Shown here: one piece after another, positions 25,500-34,660 of the stretch
How positions within the stretch are numbered: the first letter of the stretch is position 1
Layout: each line of letters begins with the position of its first letter
Source of the DNA: Paenibacillus pabuli
Lineage (GTDB): Bacteria > Bacillota > Bacilli > Paenibacillales > Paenibacillaceae
Assembly (NCBI RefSeq): GCF_023101145.1
Contig: NZ_CP073714.1
Location: 2,790,001 to 2,854,000 of the forward strand
DNA length: 64,000 nt
Direction of reading: 5' to 3'
Notes under the pieces: generated by a model
Database searches by the model: none
Told to the model about the DNA's origin: nothing
What the model saw: the letters and a program-made list of their open reading frames with translations, nothing else
Program-made: the position numbers and the translations under genes

Positions 25500-25804
25500 A
25501 TATCTGTGATCGGGAGAGTAGCCAGAATCCATGCATGACAGCGAGCCGGGGCAGGTGGAAGCCGGTATGACATGACCTGAGTGAAGCGCACCCGTGAGAT
25601 GGTTGTCCGAAGGAATGTTTACATCCTTGAGAGGATGCATAACAGGTAGTAGAGGGCAATCCGGCAGGCGGCCGTTAATCGCACCGAGCGGAGCAGACTG
25701 TAACGTGCTTTAATGTGCATTGCAGTCTGTTCACCTAGAGTGGTACCGCGGGAACTGTGAAGATCAGCTCTCGTCTCTGATATAGAGACGAGGGCTTTTT
25801 TATT
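25500..25804 (+). promoter_or_regulatory. T-box riboswitch controlling argS
   Basis: A tRNA-sensing leader. The T-box core GAGTGGTACCGCGGGAA (25737-25753) is followed by a terminator with stem CTCGTCTCT/AGAGACGAG and a T-run. In Stem I the specifier-loop signature AGTA (5' side) and GTGAAG (3' side) is visible. The codon after GAAG is CGC (25587-25589), an arginine codon that fits argS. Uncharged tRNA-Arg should pair with it and stabilise the antiterminator, allowing readthrough into argS. Confidence 0.88.
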
Positions 25805-25842
25805 TTCTATGGCTAAACACGATAAGAATAGGAGTGTTCAAC

Positions 25843-27576
25843 ATGTTGATGAATCAGGCAGCAGCACATATTGCTTCCCTAACGGGTTTGGAGCAAGACG
25901 AGGTATTGAGATTATTGGAGGTTCCACCAAAGGAGGAGATGGGGGATGTGGCGTTTCCCTGCTTTATTCTGGCCAAATCATTGAAGAAAGCACCCGGGGT
26001 CATCGCGGCTGATATTGCGGCCGAATTGCAGACAAGTGGGTTGGATGCTTCACCGGCAGGGCCCTATATAAATATACGTTTCAATCGGGAAGAACTGGCG
26101 CCGAAGCTGCTGCAAGAACTGGGACATAAAACATTTGGCAAGCTGCAGCTGGGGGCAGGTGCACGTGTTGTGATCGACATGTCGTCGCCTAACATTGCCA
26201 AGCCATTCGGAATCGGTCATCTACGCTCCACCGTGATTGGGGCAGCATTGTATCGATTATATAACGAGGCAGGCTATACTTCGGTCAGTGTGAATCATTT
26301 GGGGGATTGGGGAACGCAGTTCGGCAAACAGATTGCAGCGTACAAACGTTGGGGCAATGATGAAGCTTTACAGGCTGAGCCGATTCGGACATCGTTGGAA
26401 CTGTATGTGCGCTTTCACGATGAAGCGGAGAATGATCCATCTCTGGAGATCGAGGCACGAGATTGGTTCCGCAAGCTGGAGCAAGGGGATGAAGAGGCAC
26501 AGCGATTATGGACCTTTTTTGTAGAGGTGAGCATGAAAGAATTTAACCGGATGTACGAGCGTCTGAATGTTCAGTTTGACCATACGCTGGGTGAGAGCTT
26601 TTATAATGACAAGATGGGCGCGATAGTTGAAGAACTGAAAGCCAAAGAATTGCTTGAAGAGAGCGAAGGCGCATTGGTGGTACGTTTGGAGGAGGAGAAT
26701 ATGCCACCTTGCCTGATTATCAAAACCGATGGAACAACCATCTACCCAACGCGGGATTTGGCAACAGCCGTTTATCGTCATGATGTGATGAAGGCTGATA
26801 AAATGCTGTATGTGGTCGGGGGTGAGCAGAAGCTTCATTTCCGTCAGGTATTTGCGGTATTATCCCGGATGGGATATGCGTGGTCTGAGATTTGTAAACA
26901 TATTCCGTTTGGCTTGATGCGTTTCGAAGGCCGGAAGATGTCTACCCGCCGGGGGAAAGTTGTCTTTTTACAGGAGGTACTGGATGAGGCGGTTGCTCGG
27001 GCATTACAGATCATTCAGGAGAAAAATCCGAATCTGCCGAATTCGCAGGAGGTTGCGGAAGCGGTTGGTGTGGGTGCGATTGTATTCGGTGATCTGCGCA
27101 ACAACCGGTTGAATGACGTCGACTTCTCGCTCGAAGATGCGGTGAGTTTTGAAGGGGAGACGGGACCTTATGTGCAATACACACATGCTCGGATTAAAAG
27201 TGTGCTTGCGAAGGCAGCAGAGGCAGAGCGCGTGGAAAATGAAAACCAATTGGACCATGACAGTAGTGGTAGCAATGCTGCGGCAAACTCAGAGAACAAG
27301 TCGGTCATGGTTGGTGACACTTCATGGGCATTGCTGAAACTGCTGGCGGATTATCCGCAGTATCTGGAAAAAGCAATTCATCGCAACGAGCCTTCGGTCA
27401 TTGCCAAATATGCGATAGATGTTGCCCAAGCGTTCAACCGCTTTTACCATGCGGAACGGATTGCGGATGCGCCGGCTGACGTAAAACCCTTCCGGGTGGC
27501 GCTAACTGAGCGTACAGCAGAGCGTCTTGCCTACAGCCTATATTTACTTGGGGTTCAGGCTCCTGAACGGATGTGA
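25843..27576 (+). CDS. argS: Arginyl-tRNA synthetase
   Basis: A 577-aa class I synthetase. The N-terminal additional domain is followed by the HIGH-like signature S-P-N-I-A-K-P-F-G-I-G-H-L-R near 118-131. The second signature K-M-S-T-R is near 366, and the C-terminal helical anticodon domain (about 450-577) follows. It charges tRNA-Arg and is controlled by the T-box above. The ATG at 25843 is chosen because AGGAGTG lies six bases upstream; the GTG at 25834 is within that site. An insertion-like Asn/Ser-rich stretch near 463-480 is variable in the family. Confidence 0.96.
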   Translation: MLMNQAAAHIASLTGLEQDEVLRLLEVPPKEEMGDVAFPCFILAKSLKKAPGVIAADIAAELQTSGLDASPAGPYINIRFNREELAPKLLQELGHKTFGKLQLGAGARVVIDMSSPNIAKPFGIGHLRSTVIGAALYRLYNEAGYTSVSVNHLGDWGTQFGKQIAAYKRWGNDEALQAEPIRTSLELYVRFHDEAENDPSLEIEARDWFRKLEQGDEEAQRLWTFFVEVSMKEFNRMYERLNVQFDHTLGESFYNDKMGAIVEELKAKELLEESEGALVVRLEEENMPPCLIIKTDGTTIYPTRDLATAVYRHDVMKADKMLYVVGGEQKLHFRQVFAVLSRMGYAWSEICKHIPFGLMRFEGRKMSTRRGKVVFLQEVLDEAVARALQIIQEKNPNLPNSQEVAEAVGVGAIVFGDLRNNRLNDVDFSLEDAVSFEGETGPYVQYTHARIKSVLAKAAEAERVENENQLDHDSSGSNAAANSENKSVMVGDTSWALLKLLADYPQYLEKAIHRNEPSVIAKYAIDVAQAFNRFYHAERIADAPADVKPFRVALTERTAERLAYSLYLLGVQAPERM

Positions 27577-27580
27577 TTAG

Positions 27581-28630
27581 ATGGGATGGAAGGCAAGGGC
27601 AAATGGATTCTTTGATAAAGCAGGAAAAGCAGCAGCAGACTCAAGCGAACAAATCATATCGCTTCAACGGGTGAGCAAACGACTTGGGAATGTGCACGTA
27701 CTGAATGATATCCATCTGGAAGTAGGTCAAGGGGAGTGTATCGTCCTGGTGGGCAGGAATGGCTCAGGCAAAAGCACATTGCTGCGTGTGCTGGCGGGCA
27801 TGTTACTGCCTGACTCAGGGGCGCTGCGCAAGCCTATGCATGGACAAATGATGTATGCACTGGATGGACTGCCGCGCCTGCCGTTCACTTCAAGAGAGTA
27901 TCTGTGGGAAATGGGACGTATTCGTGGCATACGTCCTGAGATATTGCGTCAACGGATAGGCGAACTAAGTGAGCTGTTATTCTTGGGCGCGGCGCTGGAT
28001 CAGAACCTTCCACAGCTGTCCAAAGGTACTTTGCAGAAGGTGAATTTGATTCAGGCTCTGCTGCCTGGCCCTGATGGGTTATTACTGCTTGATGAACCCT
28101 TGTCCGGTCTGGACGTTCCGGCGCAGGAAGCAATGGTAGATGTGCTCAGACAGTGGAAACAGGAAGGCAGTCAGATCGTTACAGCTTGCCATGAGCCATT
28201 GCTGATTGAACGTCTCGCGGATCAGGTCATCGTATTACAGAAGGGAACGGTGCTTCGTCGCTGGAGCCAGGAAGATTTGCAGCAAGCTGGGGAGCCCGCT
28301 GTGAGTATTCAATGTGTCATGGAAGGGCAGGAACAATCCGTTATCGATGCGCTGCTTGCTCAGCAACCAGGAATCATTGCATGCCATCGCAGCGTGGCTT
28401 GTCCGGATCATGGGCGAGAGGTATGGGATCTAAAAGTGTCACGCAGTTCGGCAGATCGGATTATTGAAATGATTCTGGCTGCGGGCGGTTCCATCGTGTC
28501 TGTGCAGCCGGAAAAGAGCCGATTACAGATGGAAGGTTTGATGGAGGGACGGCATCCCGGTGAGACTGTGAGTAGGAATTTGGCAGAGCATACTTCTTCC
28601 ATATCTACGGTAGGAGGTAACCTCCAATGA
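27581..28630 (+). CDS. ABC transporter ATP-binding protein
   Basis: A 349-aa protein with one nucleotide-binding domain. Walker A GRNGSGKST is near 61-69, a signature-like L-S-K-G-T-L-Q-K-V near 146, and Walker B L-L-L-L-D-E-P-L-S-G-L-D near 166-177. About 110 extra C-terminal residues could bind the partner permease or regulate it. The gene begins four bases after argS and its end overlaps the next gene (ATGA), so the pair is an exporter-type ABC operon of unknown substrate. The ribosome site is weak, suggesting translational coupling to argS. Confidence 0.85.
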   Translation: MGWKARANGFFDKAGKAAADSSEQIISLQRVSKRLGNVHVLNDIHLEVGQGECIVLVGRNGSGKSTLLRVLAGMLLPDSGALRKPMHGQMMYALDGLPRLPFTSREYLWEMGRIRGIRPEILRQRIGELSELLFLGAALDQNLPQLSKGTLQKVNLIQALLPGPDGLLLLDEPLSGLDVPAQEAMVDVLRQWKQEGSQIVTACHEPLLIERLADQVIVLQKGTVLRRWSQEDLQQAGEPAVSIQCVMEGQEQSVIDALLAQQPGIIACHRSVACPDHGREVWDLKVSRSSADRIIEMILAAGGSIVSVQPEKSRLQMEGLMEGRHPGETVSRNLAEHTSSISTVGGNLQ

Positions 28631-29337
28631 TCTACATGACCCGCTATTTGTTAAAGCATTACATACGTTCACAGAAATATGTTGCGCCGGTGATCTTTTA
28701 TATCATTACAATGCTGCTTATCTATTCCTACAAACCTAATCCGGTTGCAGACAGTTACAGCGTTACGGCCATGCTGCTCTTTTTTGGTTCGGCTTGGCTG
28801 GGTTTAACGGTAATGAATGCGGAACCTTCGGGGCAGTATCAATTGCTTGTTCTACACGCAGGAAGCAAACGCAAGGTCGTCCTTGCACAATTGATCTGTG
28901 CGTTAATCATGCAGTTTGGCCTGACTGCAATTACCGTGTTATATCCGGCTGTTACGGGCATGTTTGGAAGACTACCGAGTGCTGGGGAGTGGATCATGGC
29001 ATGGGCAGGACATTTGGCGTTGTCGCTCCTGGGTCTGAGTCTTAGTGTTTTCTTTCAAAAATCATACATTCCCATGCTCAGCCGCAGTATGCCGCCGTTC
29101 ATTGTTGTACTGTTACTATCATTAGTCCAAGGTTCATTAAGCGGACGTTTGCCTGAATCCATACAGTGGCTTGTCAAGATTCTGCCCCCGGCATTTTATC
29201 CGGTTCGTGAGATGATGTTATATGAACAATCAAAGTTGGGGGCTGTTATTCTGACGGAAGTATGGGCTATACTCTACGCCATCGTTCTACTCATCATTCA
29301 TATATGGATATCGGGAAGAAGGGATTTGCGGAGTTAG
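28627..29337 (+). CDS. ABC transporter permease (six-helix)
   Basis: A 236-aa integral membrane protein with six hydrophobic segments and no extracellular domain. This is the architecture of ABC-2 type permeases. AGGAGGTAACC precedes an ATG that overlaps the stop of the ATPase gene, so the two products form one transporter. The substrate is unknown. GGAGGTAACCTCC around the ribosome site is a palindrome that might fold and modulate translation. Confidence 0.82.
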   Translation: MIYMTRYLLKHYIRSQKYVAPVIFYIITMLLIYSYKPNPVADSYSVTAMLLFFGSAWLGLTVMNAEPSGQYQLLVLHAGSKRKVVLAQLICALIMQFGLTAITVLYPAVTGMFGRLPSAGEWIMAWAGHLALSLLGLSLSVFFQKSYIPMLSRSMPPFIVVLLLSLVQGSLSGRLPESIQWLVKILPPAFYPVREMMLYEQSKLGAVILTEVWAILYAIVLLIIHIWISGRRDLRS

Positions 29338-29438
29338 ATGTCATTACTGTGTATAACTTGAATGTTGGTCTGTGTTTCGTTACCATAGAAGGACGTTGGA
29401 TGGTAAGTAATGTACGGAGATAAAGGGGGCGCTCGCGT

Positions 29439-29990
29439 ATGCAAAATACAGACATGCAGCATGGCGACATGCTGGACAGCGAACACTCCAGGGAATTGTT
29501 TGCCTATTACGGATTGGCTGTATATTATGGACAGGCGCTTGAACAGCAATTGGTCAATCTGATTTTATTAATGAAAATGTCTCAGGGCAAGGTTGTATCC
29601 GAAGAGGATCTGGAAGATCTGTATGAACGCAAGATGAGCAGTTCACTCGGACAACTCATTCATGAGGTGCGTCATCATTTTACTTTTTCGGAGGAAGAGA
29701 CTCGTCAGTTGAATGAACTATGGAAGCAGCGTAACAGCATTGTACATCACTATTTCAAGGAACGAATCCATGAGACATTCAGTCCTGAAGGACGATCACG
29801 CATGATCAAGGAACTGGAAGATTTTAAAGACCGTGCACAGGAACTGGAGATTAGTCTTCAGCAGTACGCAGGTGCCTGGATTGCAGAGTTGGGACTTGGT
29901 GCCGAATCCGCAGCAGCATTGCACACACTCGAACGTATGCATGCAGAGAGTATGCACGCACGGGCACTGGAAGAGGATGAGTCATTGTGA
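29439..29990 (+). CDS. Helical protein with HEPN-like RxxxxH motif
   Basis: A 183-aa all-helical soluble protein. Residues about 100-108 read W-K-Q-R-N-S-I-V-H-H-Y-F, which contains the R-N-x-x-x-H pattern of HEPN-domain ribonucleases and RNA-binding proteins. Upstream helices (L-A-V-Y-Y-G-Q-A-L-E-Q-Q-L) also resemble that fold. No cognate nucleotidyltransferase antitoxin is adjacent, so a toxin role is unproven. The last codons overlap the next gene (TGATG), so the two genes are coupled. Family identity is a motif-level inference. Confidence 0.6.
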   Translation: MQNTDMQHGDMLDSEHSRELFAYYGLAVYYGQALEQQLVNLILLMKMSQGKVVSEEDLEDLYERKMSSSLGQLIHEVRHHFTFSEEETRQLNELWKQRNSIVHHYFKERIHETFSPEGRSRMIKELEDFKDRAQELEISLQQYAGAWIAELGLGAESAAALHTLERMHAESMHARALEEDESL

Positions 29991-30637
29991 TGGAAGGCAA
30001 GTCCCGAATACGTAAAATAAAAAGCAGACACTGGCTGTTAATCTCCATTGCTTCGCTCCTGTTGCTTGGGGGTTTATGGACGATAACCACGGCTTCGCTC
30101 ATCTGGACTTACACTGATGAGGAATCCTCAAGACAGAGTGATGCGGCCATTATCCTCGGTGCAGCCGTAGAAGGGGATAACCCTTCACCCGTATTTCGAG
30201 AACGTATTGAGCACGCCATTTTATTATATCGCCAGGGGACGATTAGTCATCTGCTCTTTACCGGTGGTTCCGGCAGTGCAGGGGAGCGCACCGAAGCCGA
30301 AGTTGGACGAGATTATGCTGTTGCACATGGTGTAGATCCGGTAGATATTCTTATGGAGACGGAATCAAGAATTACGGAGGAGAATCTGGTGAATTCGATA
30401 AGAGTCGGGGAACAGGCGGGATTTCACACCTACACCATTGTAAGTGACCCGCTGCATATGAAACGGGCGATGAAGCTAGCTAACCGACTCGGCATGAATG
30501 CTGTTCCGTCCCCAACACGAACGACAGCTTACCGGACCTGGCGCAGCCAATTTCCTTTTCTGGCAAGAGAAACAATATTATATATGGGATATATGGTCAA
30601 AGGATGGATAGACAATCCGCAGCAGCACGGAAAGTGA
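29990..30637 (+). CDS. YdcF/SanA-type DUF218 envelope protein
   Basis: A 215-aa protein with a basic N-terminus, one membrane anchor (about 14-35) and a DUF218 domain. Conserved pieces are A-A-I-I-L-G-A-A-V near 53, L-L-F-T-G-G-S-G near 83, and the E-S-R-I-T-E-E-N pattern near 122. Related proteins affect envelope permeability or vancomycin sensitivity, but the biochemical activity is not firmly known. The ATG overlaps the preceding stop, indicating translational coupling with the HEPN-like gene. Confidence 0.82.
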   Translation: MEGKSRIRKIKSRHWLLISIASLLLLGGLWTITTASLIWTYTDEESSRQSDAAIILGAAVEGDNPSPVFRERIEHAILLYRQGTISHLLFTGGSGSAGERTEAEVGRDYAVAHGVDPVDILMETESRITEENLVNSIRVGEQAGFHTYTIVSDPLHMKRAMKLANRLGMNAVPSPTRTTAYRTWRSQFPFLARETILYMGYMVKGWIDNPQQHGK

Positions 30638-30684
30638 CTGGACTGCCCGATTGTCTTTTTTTTGCGCATGTTGACCCGGCGTTA

Positions 30685-30858
30685 CTATATTCCGGGATAA
30701 TTAATCGCTGCGCTAATCAGTGCAGCCACTCCAAAACCGATGAACCACCAAGGCCAGCGCCGATGATTGCTTTTGCGCATGCTGATGAACAAACTGATAA
30801 TCCCCGCAAGTAACACCACGGTAGCCAAGCTGCTGCCAACGATCCAGCCGATGCTCAT
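30685..30858 (-). CDS. Small two-helix membrane protein (57 aa)
   Basis: A 57-codon frame with a strong minus-strand GAGGAGGTAAACAT ribosome site seven bases before ATG. It begins MSIGWIVGSSLATVV and ends N-Y-P-G-I. Two hydrophobic stretches (4-25 and 37-52) flank a basic turn, R-K-S-N-H-R-R-W-P-W-W. The family is not recognised. It lies just after the DUF4097-protein gene on the same strand and may share its transcript with the TetR gene. Confidence 0.7.
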   Translation of the reverse strand: MSIGWIVGSSLATVVLLAGIISLFISMRKSNHRRWPWWFIGFGVAALISAAINYPGI

Positions 30859-30871
30859 ATGTTTACCTCCT

Positions 30872-31666
30872 CTATGTGGAATGGTATAAAGAGCTCCCTA
30901 TGGTGAGCTTCCCACCTCTGACTTCTGCTTGAAATGGATAAGTACCGTTACGATACGTATGTTGATTATGATTGGATTGAAGCGGAAGATCACTGCTGAA
31001 TCGGCCCCCGGTCTGCTTGAAGTCTAACTTGAATCCATCGTTATCTGCTGGGATTTGCACTTCAACGTTACAACCTGTGGAGCGACTATCCAGAGACTGA
31101 AGCATCGTTGAGGAGTGAACGGTGAGTTTGCTGCCTGTCACTTTGGATTGAATATGGGTGAACTGACCAGATAACTGAACAGGTGAAGAAGTGGATTGCA
31201 GTTGCATATGTTCTGCATGGAGGTCTGTTGCTTTAACTCGACTACCCACTGATCGTAGACGGATATGCTTGGCATGACCAGTTAAGTTGAGCTTGCCTGA
31301 TGTACAGTGCAAATCCCATTGTTCCGAAGAAACGTTATCAACAAGAAAGTGGGAACCAACTCCGTTGATCGACAGCCTTTTCAAGACCCCAGGCGGCAGT
31401 ACAATGTGGAGCGATGTGCGGTGAAAGTTAATGCCCAGAGGAAAAGCATGTTTTCGTCCATCGATCAGATGTAATAAACCATGGTTGACGTTAGCTTCAA
31501 AACATCGAGTTCTTGGAAAACGGGCGGATCCCCATTGAGTAACACGGATAACCGCTTCTGTGCCCCGGCTAATATGCACTTCACCTTGCATCCATTCCAG
31601 AGAAAGGGCGAGAAGGGGTTCTTCGGACAACCATTCTTTGCAAATCACATGTCCATTAGGTTTCAA
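30872..31666 (-). CDS. DUF4097-type beta-strand repeat protein
   Basis: A 264-aa protein rich in alternating hydrophobic/polar beta strands, each step ending like S-V-G-S-R, T-S-S-P and V-T-G-S-K. This is the pattern of DUF4097 'putative adhesin' proteins that fold as a beta helix. There is no signal peptide or membrane helix, so it is probably intracellular. It starts at TTG with GAGGG nine bases upstream, inside the end of the TetR gene, so the two are coupled. The DUF4097 role is unknown; in Firmicutes it often follows small regulators, as here. Confidence 0.75.
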   Translation of the reverse strand: MKPNGHVICKEWLSEEPLLALSLEWMQGEVHISRGTEAVIRVTQWGSARFPRTRCFEANVNHGLLHLIDGRKHAFPLGINFHRTSLHIVLPPGVLKRLSINGVGSHFLVDNVSSEQWDLHCTSGKLNLTGHAKHIRLRSVGSRVKATDLHAEHMQLQSTSSPVQLSGQFTHIQSKVTGSKLTVHSSTMLQSLDSRSTGCNVEVQIPADNDGFKLDFKQTGGRFSSDLPLQSNHNQHTYRNGTYPFQAEVRGGKLTIGSSLYHST

Positions 31667-31671
31667 ATGGG

Positions 31672-32355
31672 TTATCCCTCATTTCTGTTATCGTCTTCAT
31701 TCAAAATAGGATAAGCACCCATGGCTGCATGTTGGTCTAGAATACGTTCAATTAGTGAATCACTCACAATATCGGCACCAAGCATGTTCATCAACCGCTG
31801 TAAAAAATAAAGACGTTGCTTTGTTTCGCTTGAATTGCGGCCGAACAGTGTTGGATTAATCCATATATTGACCAGCATCATGAATACTTCTGCGCAAGCT
31901 TCGGGATCTTCGGTATGAATAGATCCATCTGTAATGCCTTCACGCAAAATCGCTGCAATCACCGGGGCATCAATCCGCACAGCCTGTTGAATCCCTCGTA
32001 CAATGAACACTGGATTTTTGATCTGGGTTCGAAGTACATGATCCAGAGAATGGGCTTGTTGATCAGAGACGACATACTCCAAAATCTGAACTAATTTCTC
32101 TCGTGCTGGTGTAGTTGTTGTATTTGTAACTAATTGATCCAACATCTGAGCGGAATAGTTGAACTGTTGTTCCATGACCGCGTCCAGTATTTCCTCTTTG
32201 GATCTAAAGTGATGATACACAGCTCCCTTGGACAAGCCTAGGGCAACAATGATGTCCTGGATACTCGTCTTTTCAAATCCTTTATCTGTGAACAACTGCG
32301 CAGCGACGTTCAGAATCTGTTGTACAGTCTGTTCAGGGTGCTTGTTTCTGGCCAT
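31672..32355 (-). CDS. TetR/AcrR family transcriptional regulator
   Basis: A 227-aa repressor. Residues 10-55 form the TetR helix-turn-helix (F-E-K-T-S-I-Q-D-I-I then G-L-S-K-G-A-V-Y-H-H-F). The rest is a helical ligand-binding domain. The ATG has AAGGAGG at ideal spacing; an in-frame extension to 32424 would start within the promoter. A near-perfect 17-bp palindrome and promoter directly upstream indicate autoregulation. Its operon includes the DUF4097 gene. It may also influence the bmrC-bmrD exporter, but no similar operator was noticed there. Confidence 0.88.
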   Translation of the reverse strand: MARNKHPEQTVQQILNVAAQLFTDKGFEKTSIQDIIVALGLSKGAVYHHFRSKEEILDAVMEQQFNYSAQMLDQLVTNTTTTPAREKLVQILEYVVSDQQAHSLDHVLRTQIKNPVFIVRGIQQAVRIDAPVIAAILREGITDGSIHTEDPEACAEVFMMLVNIWINPTLFGRNSSETKQRLYFLQRLMNMLGADIVSDSLIERILDQHAAMGAYPILNEDDNRNEG

Positions 32356-32376
32356 AATAACCTCCTTATAATTTAG

Positions 32377-32393
32377 ATACCGACCGTTGGTAT
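32377..32393. promoter_or_regulatory. TetR operator
   Basis: ATACCGACCGTTGGTAT is a 17-bp near-perfect palindrome immediately downstream of the -10 element of the tetR promoter. Confidence 0.75.
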
Positions 32394-32395
32394 GT

Positions 32396-32424
32396 ATAAT
32401 ACAGAGAGATGTTTCCATTGTCAA
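32396..32424 (-). promoter_or_regulatory. Promoter of the tetR operon
   Basis: On the minus strand: TTGACA, 17-bp spacer, TATTAT, next to the palindromic operator. Confidence 0.8.
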
Positions 32425-32460
32425 TAAGAGGAAATCAGATGAGCTGAATACATGAAAGAA

Positions 32461-32520
32461 AATCTAAAAATAAAAAACCGATATGCTTACAGACCAAGAG
32501 GTCTGCGGGCATATCGGTTT
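32461..32520 (-). terminator. Terminator of bmrC-bmrD
   Basis: AAACCGATATGC / GCATATCGGTTT outer stem and CAGACC/GGTCTG inner stem, with a T-rich tail on the minus strand. Confidence 0.85.
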
Positions 32521-32557
32521 GGTGGTTGAAGTGTATTTACATATATCCCCTTTTTAC

Positions 32558-34648
32558 TTACACGCCGCCACCAGCAAAGGAGGTCGTGGTACGAATGGCC
32601 TCGCCTATTGGGTTGTTCCCATTCGTATCCGGTGCTGCTTGAGCACCTTGCTGCAGCTGATACATCTGATAGTAGCGTCCCTTAAGTTCCATCAGTTCAT
32701 CATGAGCACCTTGTTCAACGATCCGTCCGCGATGCAGGACCAGAATCTGGTCTGCTGAACGAATCGTGGACAGACGGTGGGCGATGATGAAGGTGGTCCG
32801 TCCTTTTTTGAGGACTTCGAGCGCATTTTGAATTAAGGCTTCAGTTTCGGTATCAATATTCGCCGTAGCTTCATCGAGAATCAGGATCGCTGGATCGAAG
32901 GCCAGTGCACGAGCGAAGGAGATCAATTGCCGTTGTCCGGCAGATAATGTGCTTCCCTTTTCGATAACCGGCTCGTCGAATCCTTGCGGAAGATGGGCGA
33001 GAATTCGCTCTGCACCCACGTCGCGCAGCGCCTGTTCAATCTGTGCACGCGTAATCTGTTCATCTCCGAGACTGACATTGGAAGCCACGGTACCCGTGAA
33101 AAGGTACGGATCTTGTAATACAATGCCCATATGTTCGCGAATCCACTGTTTAGGCAGATCCTTGATGTTCTGACCGTCAATCGTGATCTTGCCTTTCTGT
33201 GGATCATAGAACCGGAACAGCAAGTTGATGATCGAGCTTTTACCGGAACCGGTATGGCCCACCAGGGCGACCGTTTGACCTTGTGAGGCTTTGAACGAGA
33301 TGTTGTTCAGCACATAATCTTTTTTGTAGGCAAAGGATACATCGTCAAACACGACATTTCCTTTGTACCTCGGCATCGAGCCATCGGTTACCGGTTCACC
33401 TTTCTCATCCATCAGTTCAAATACACGTCCGGCGGATACCATAGAGGAATCCAGGTTCGCGAGTTGGTTCACCATACCTGTAATCGGCTGGAACAGACGT
33501 CCGAGAACGTCAACGAATGCATACAGCACACCCAGTGAGATGATACTTGTGCCTCCGAGCACACCGGAACCGAAGTACCACAGCACAACCGCAAAAGCGA
33601 TATTCCGCAGAACGTTAACCAGGTTGTGTGAGGTAAAAGCGTTCAGGTTGAGCATTTTATTCTGGTGTTTCATATAATCATCATTCAGATCCTCGAATTC
33701 CTGCTTGGTCTGTTTCTGATGACGGAATACCCGGATAATGGACATCCCCTGAATGGATTCGTTAATAATGGCATTAATCTCGCTCAGGCGTGAACGAATA
33801 ATGGTGTTGTAACGAGTAGCGATTTTACGATAGAGCACAATCCACAGAACCAGCATCGGGACAACGAACAGTGAGATCAATCCGAGGCGGAAATCCAGCA
33901 GGAAAAGCGCAACGTACACTCCGGTGATCGTAATGATGCCTGAGAAAAAGTTGGACAGAACCGCAACGAACAAATCCTTGACGGCTTCGGTATCGTTGGT
34001 GACCCGGGAGACCACTTTACCTGCAGGCAGGTTGTCAAAAAAGTGTACCGGCAATCGCTGGATGTGTGCATACACATCGTTGCGAAGTCGTTGAATGACT
34101 TTGTTGGCAGAAGATTGAAGCCAGTACGTTTTACCAAATTCCATAATGACCGAGATGACAAGGAAGATCATGTAATACACAATCAGTTGATAGATGCTTG
34201 GCATTTCCGGTTTGTAAAAGGCAAAGAGTTCACCTGCGGATAAAGGAACCGCCGCATATTGACCCGTTACTTCGCCTGCGCGTGTAACCGTCAGTGTTCC
34301 GTCTGCATAGGTTCGATCCCCATCGGGGGCACTAACGGGTACATTCACAAAATAAAAACTTTTTCCGGCTTGCAGTATGCGTACCTCGGCACCTTTCGTT
34401 TCATCTGCTTCAAACCGGCCTTCACGTTTGTAATTCTTTCCATTGTAGACCGCAGCTTCACTTGAAGCAGTGGTCTCATAGAAAGGCTGCTCAATGGCGA
34501 GCAAATGATTGTCGATCATGGACTTGGCGATGAAAGGTCCGGCCAGTTCAGCCGCAACTCCAATCGTAAGCATAATTAAAGCGGCAATAAACGTGCCTTT
34601 GGCTTTTAGGGCATATTGTAGCAGCCGTTTGCCTGTATTAGACTTCAA
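32558..34648 (-). CDS. bmrD: ABC exporter subunit BmrD-like (YheH)
   Basis: A 696-aa half-transporter: six membrane helices fused to a nucleotide-binding domain. Walker A G-H-T-G-S-G-K-S, signature L-S-A-G-Q-R-Q and Walker B I-L-I-L-D-E-A-T are all canonical. The loop between helices 1 and 2 (about 45-135) is unusually long, as in B. subtilis BmrD. It pairs with the shorter BmrC gene upstream, making a heterodimeric multidrug exporter. TTG start with GTAGGAGGTTAACG upstream, 12 bases after bmrC. Expression is probably controlled by the attenuator before bmrC. Confidence 0.88.
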   Translation of the reverse strand: MKSNTGKRLLQYALKAKGTFIAALIMLTIGVAAELAGPFIAKSMIDNHLLAIEQPFYETTASSEAAVYNGKNYKREGRFEADETKGAEVRILQAGKSFYFVNVPVSAPDGDRTYADGTLTVTRAGEVTGQYAAVPLSAGELFAFYKPEMPSIYQLIVYYMIFLVISVIMEFGKTYWLQSSANKVIQRLRNDVYAHIQRLPVHFFDNLPAGKVVSRVTNDTEAVKDLFVAVLSNFFSGIITITGVYVALFLLDFRLGLISLFVVPMLVLWIVLYRKIATRYNTIIRSRLSEINAIINESIQGMSIIRVFRHQKQTKQEFEDLNDDYMKHQNKMLNLNAFTSHNLVNVLRNIAFAVVLWYFGSGVLGGTSIISLGVLYAFVDVLGRLFQPITGMVNQLANLDSSMVSAGRVFELMDEKGEPVTDGSMPRYKGNVVFDDVSFAYKKDYVLNNISFKASQGQTVALVGHTGSGKSSIINLLFRFYDPQKGKITIDGQNIKDLPKQWIREHMGIVLQDPYLFTGTVASNVSLGDEQITRAQIEQALRDVGAERILAHLPQGFDEPVIEKGSTLSAGQRQLISFARALAFDPAILILDEATANIDTETEALIQNALEVLKKGRTTFIIAHRLSTIRSADQILVLHRGRIVEQGAHDELMELKGRYYQMYQLQQGAQAAPDTNGNNPIGEAIRTTTSFAGGGV

Positions 34649-34660
34649 AGCGTTAACCTC

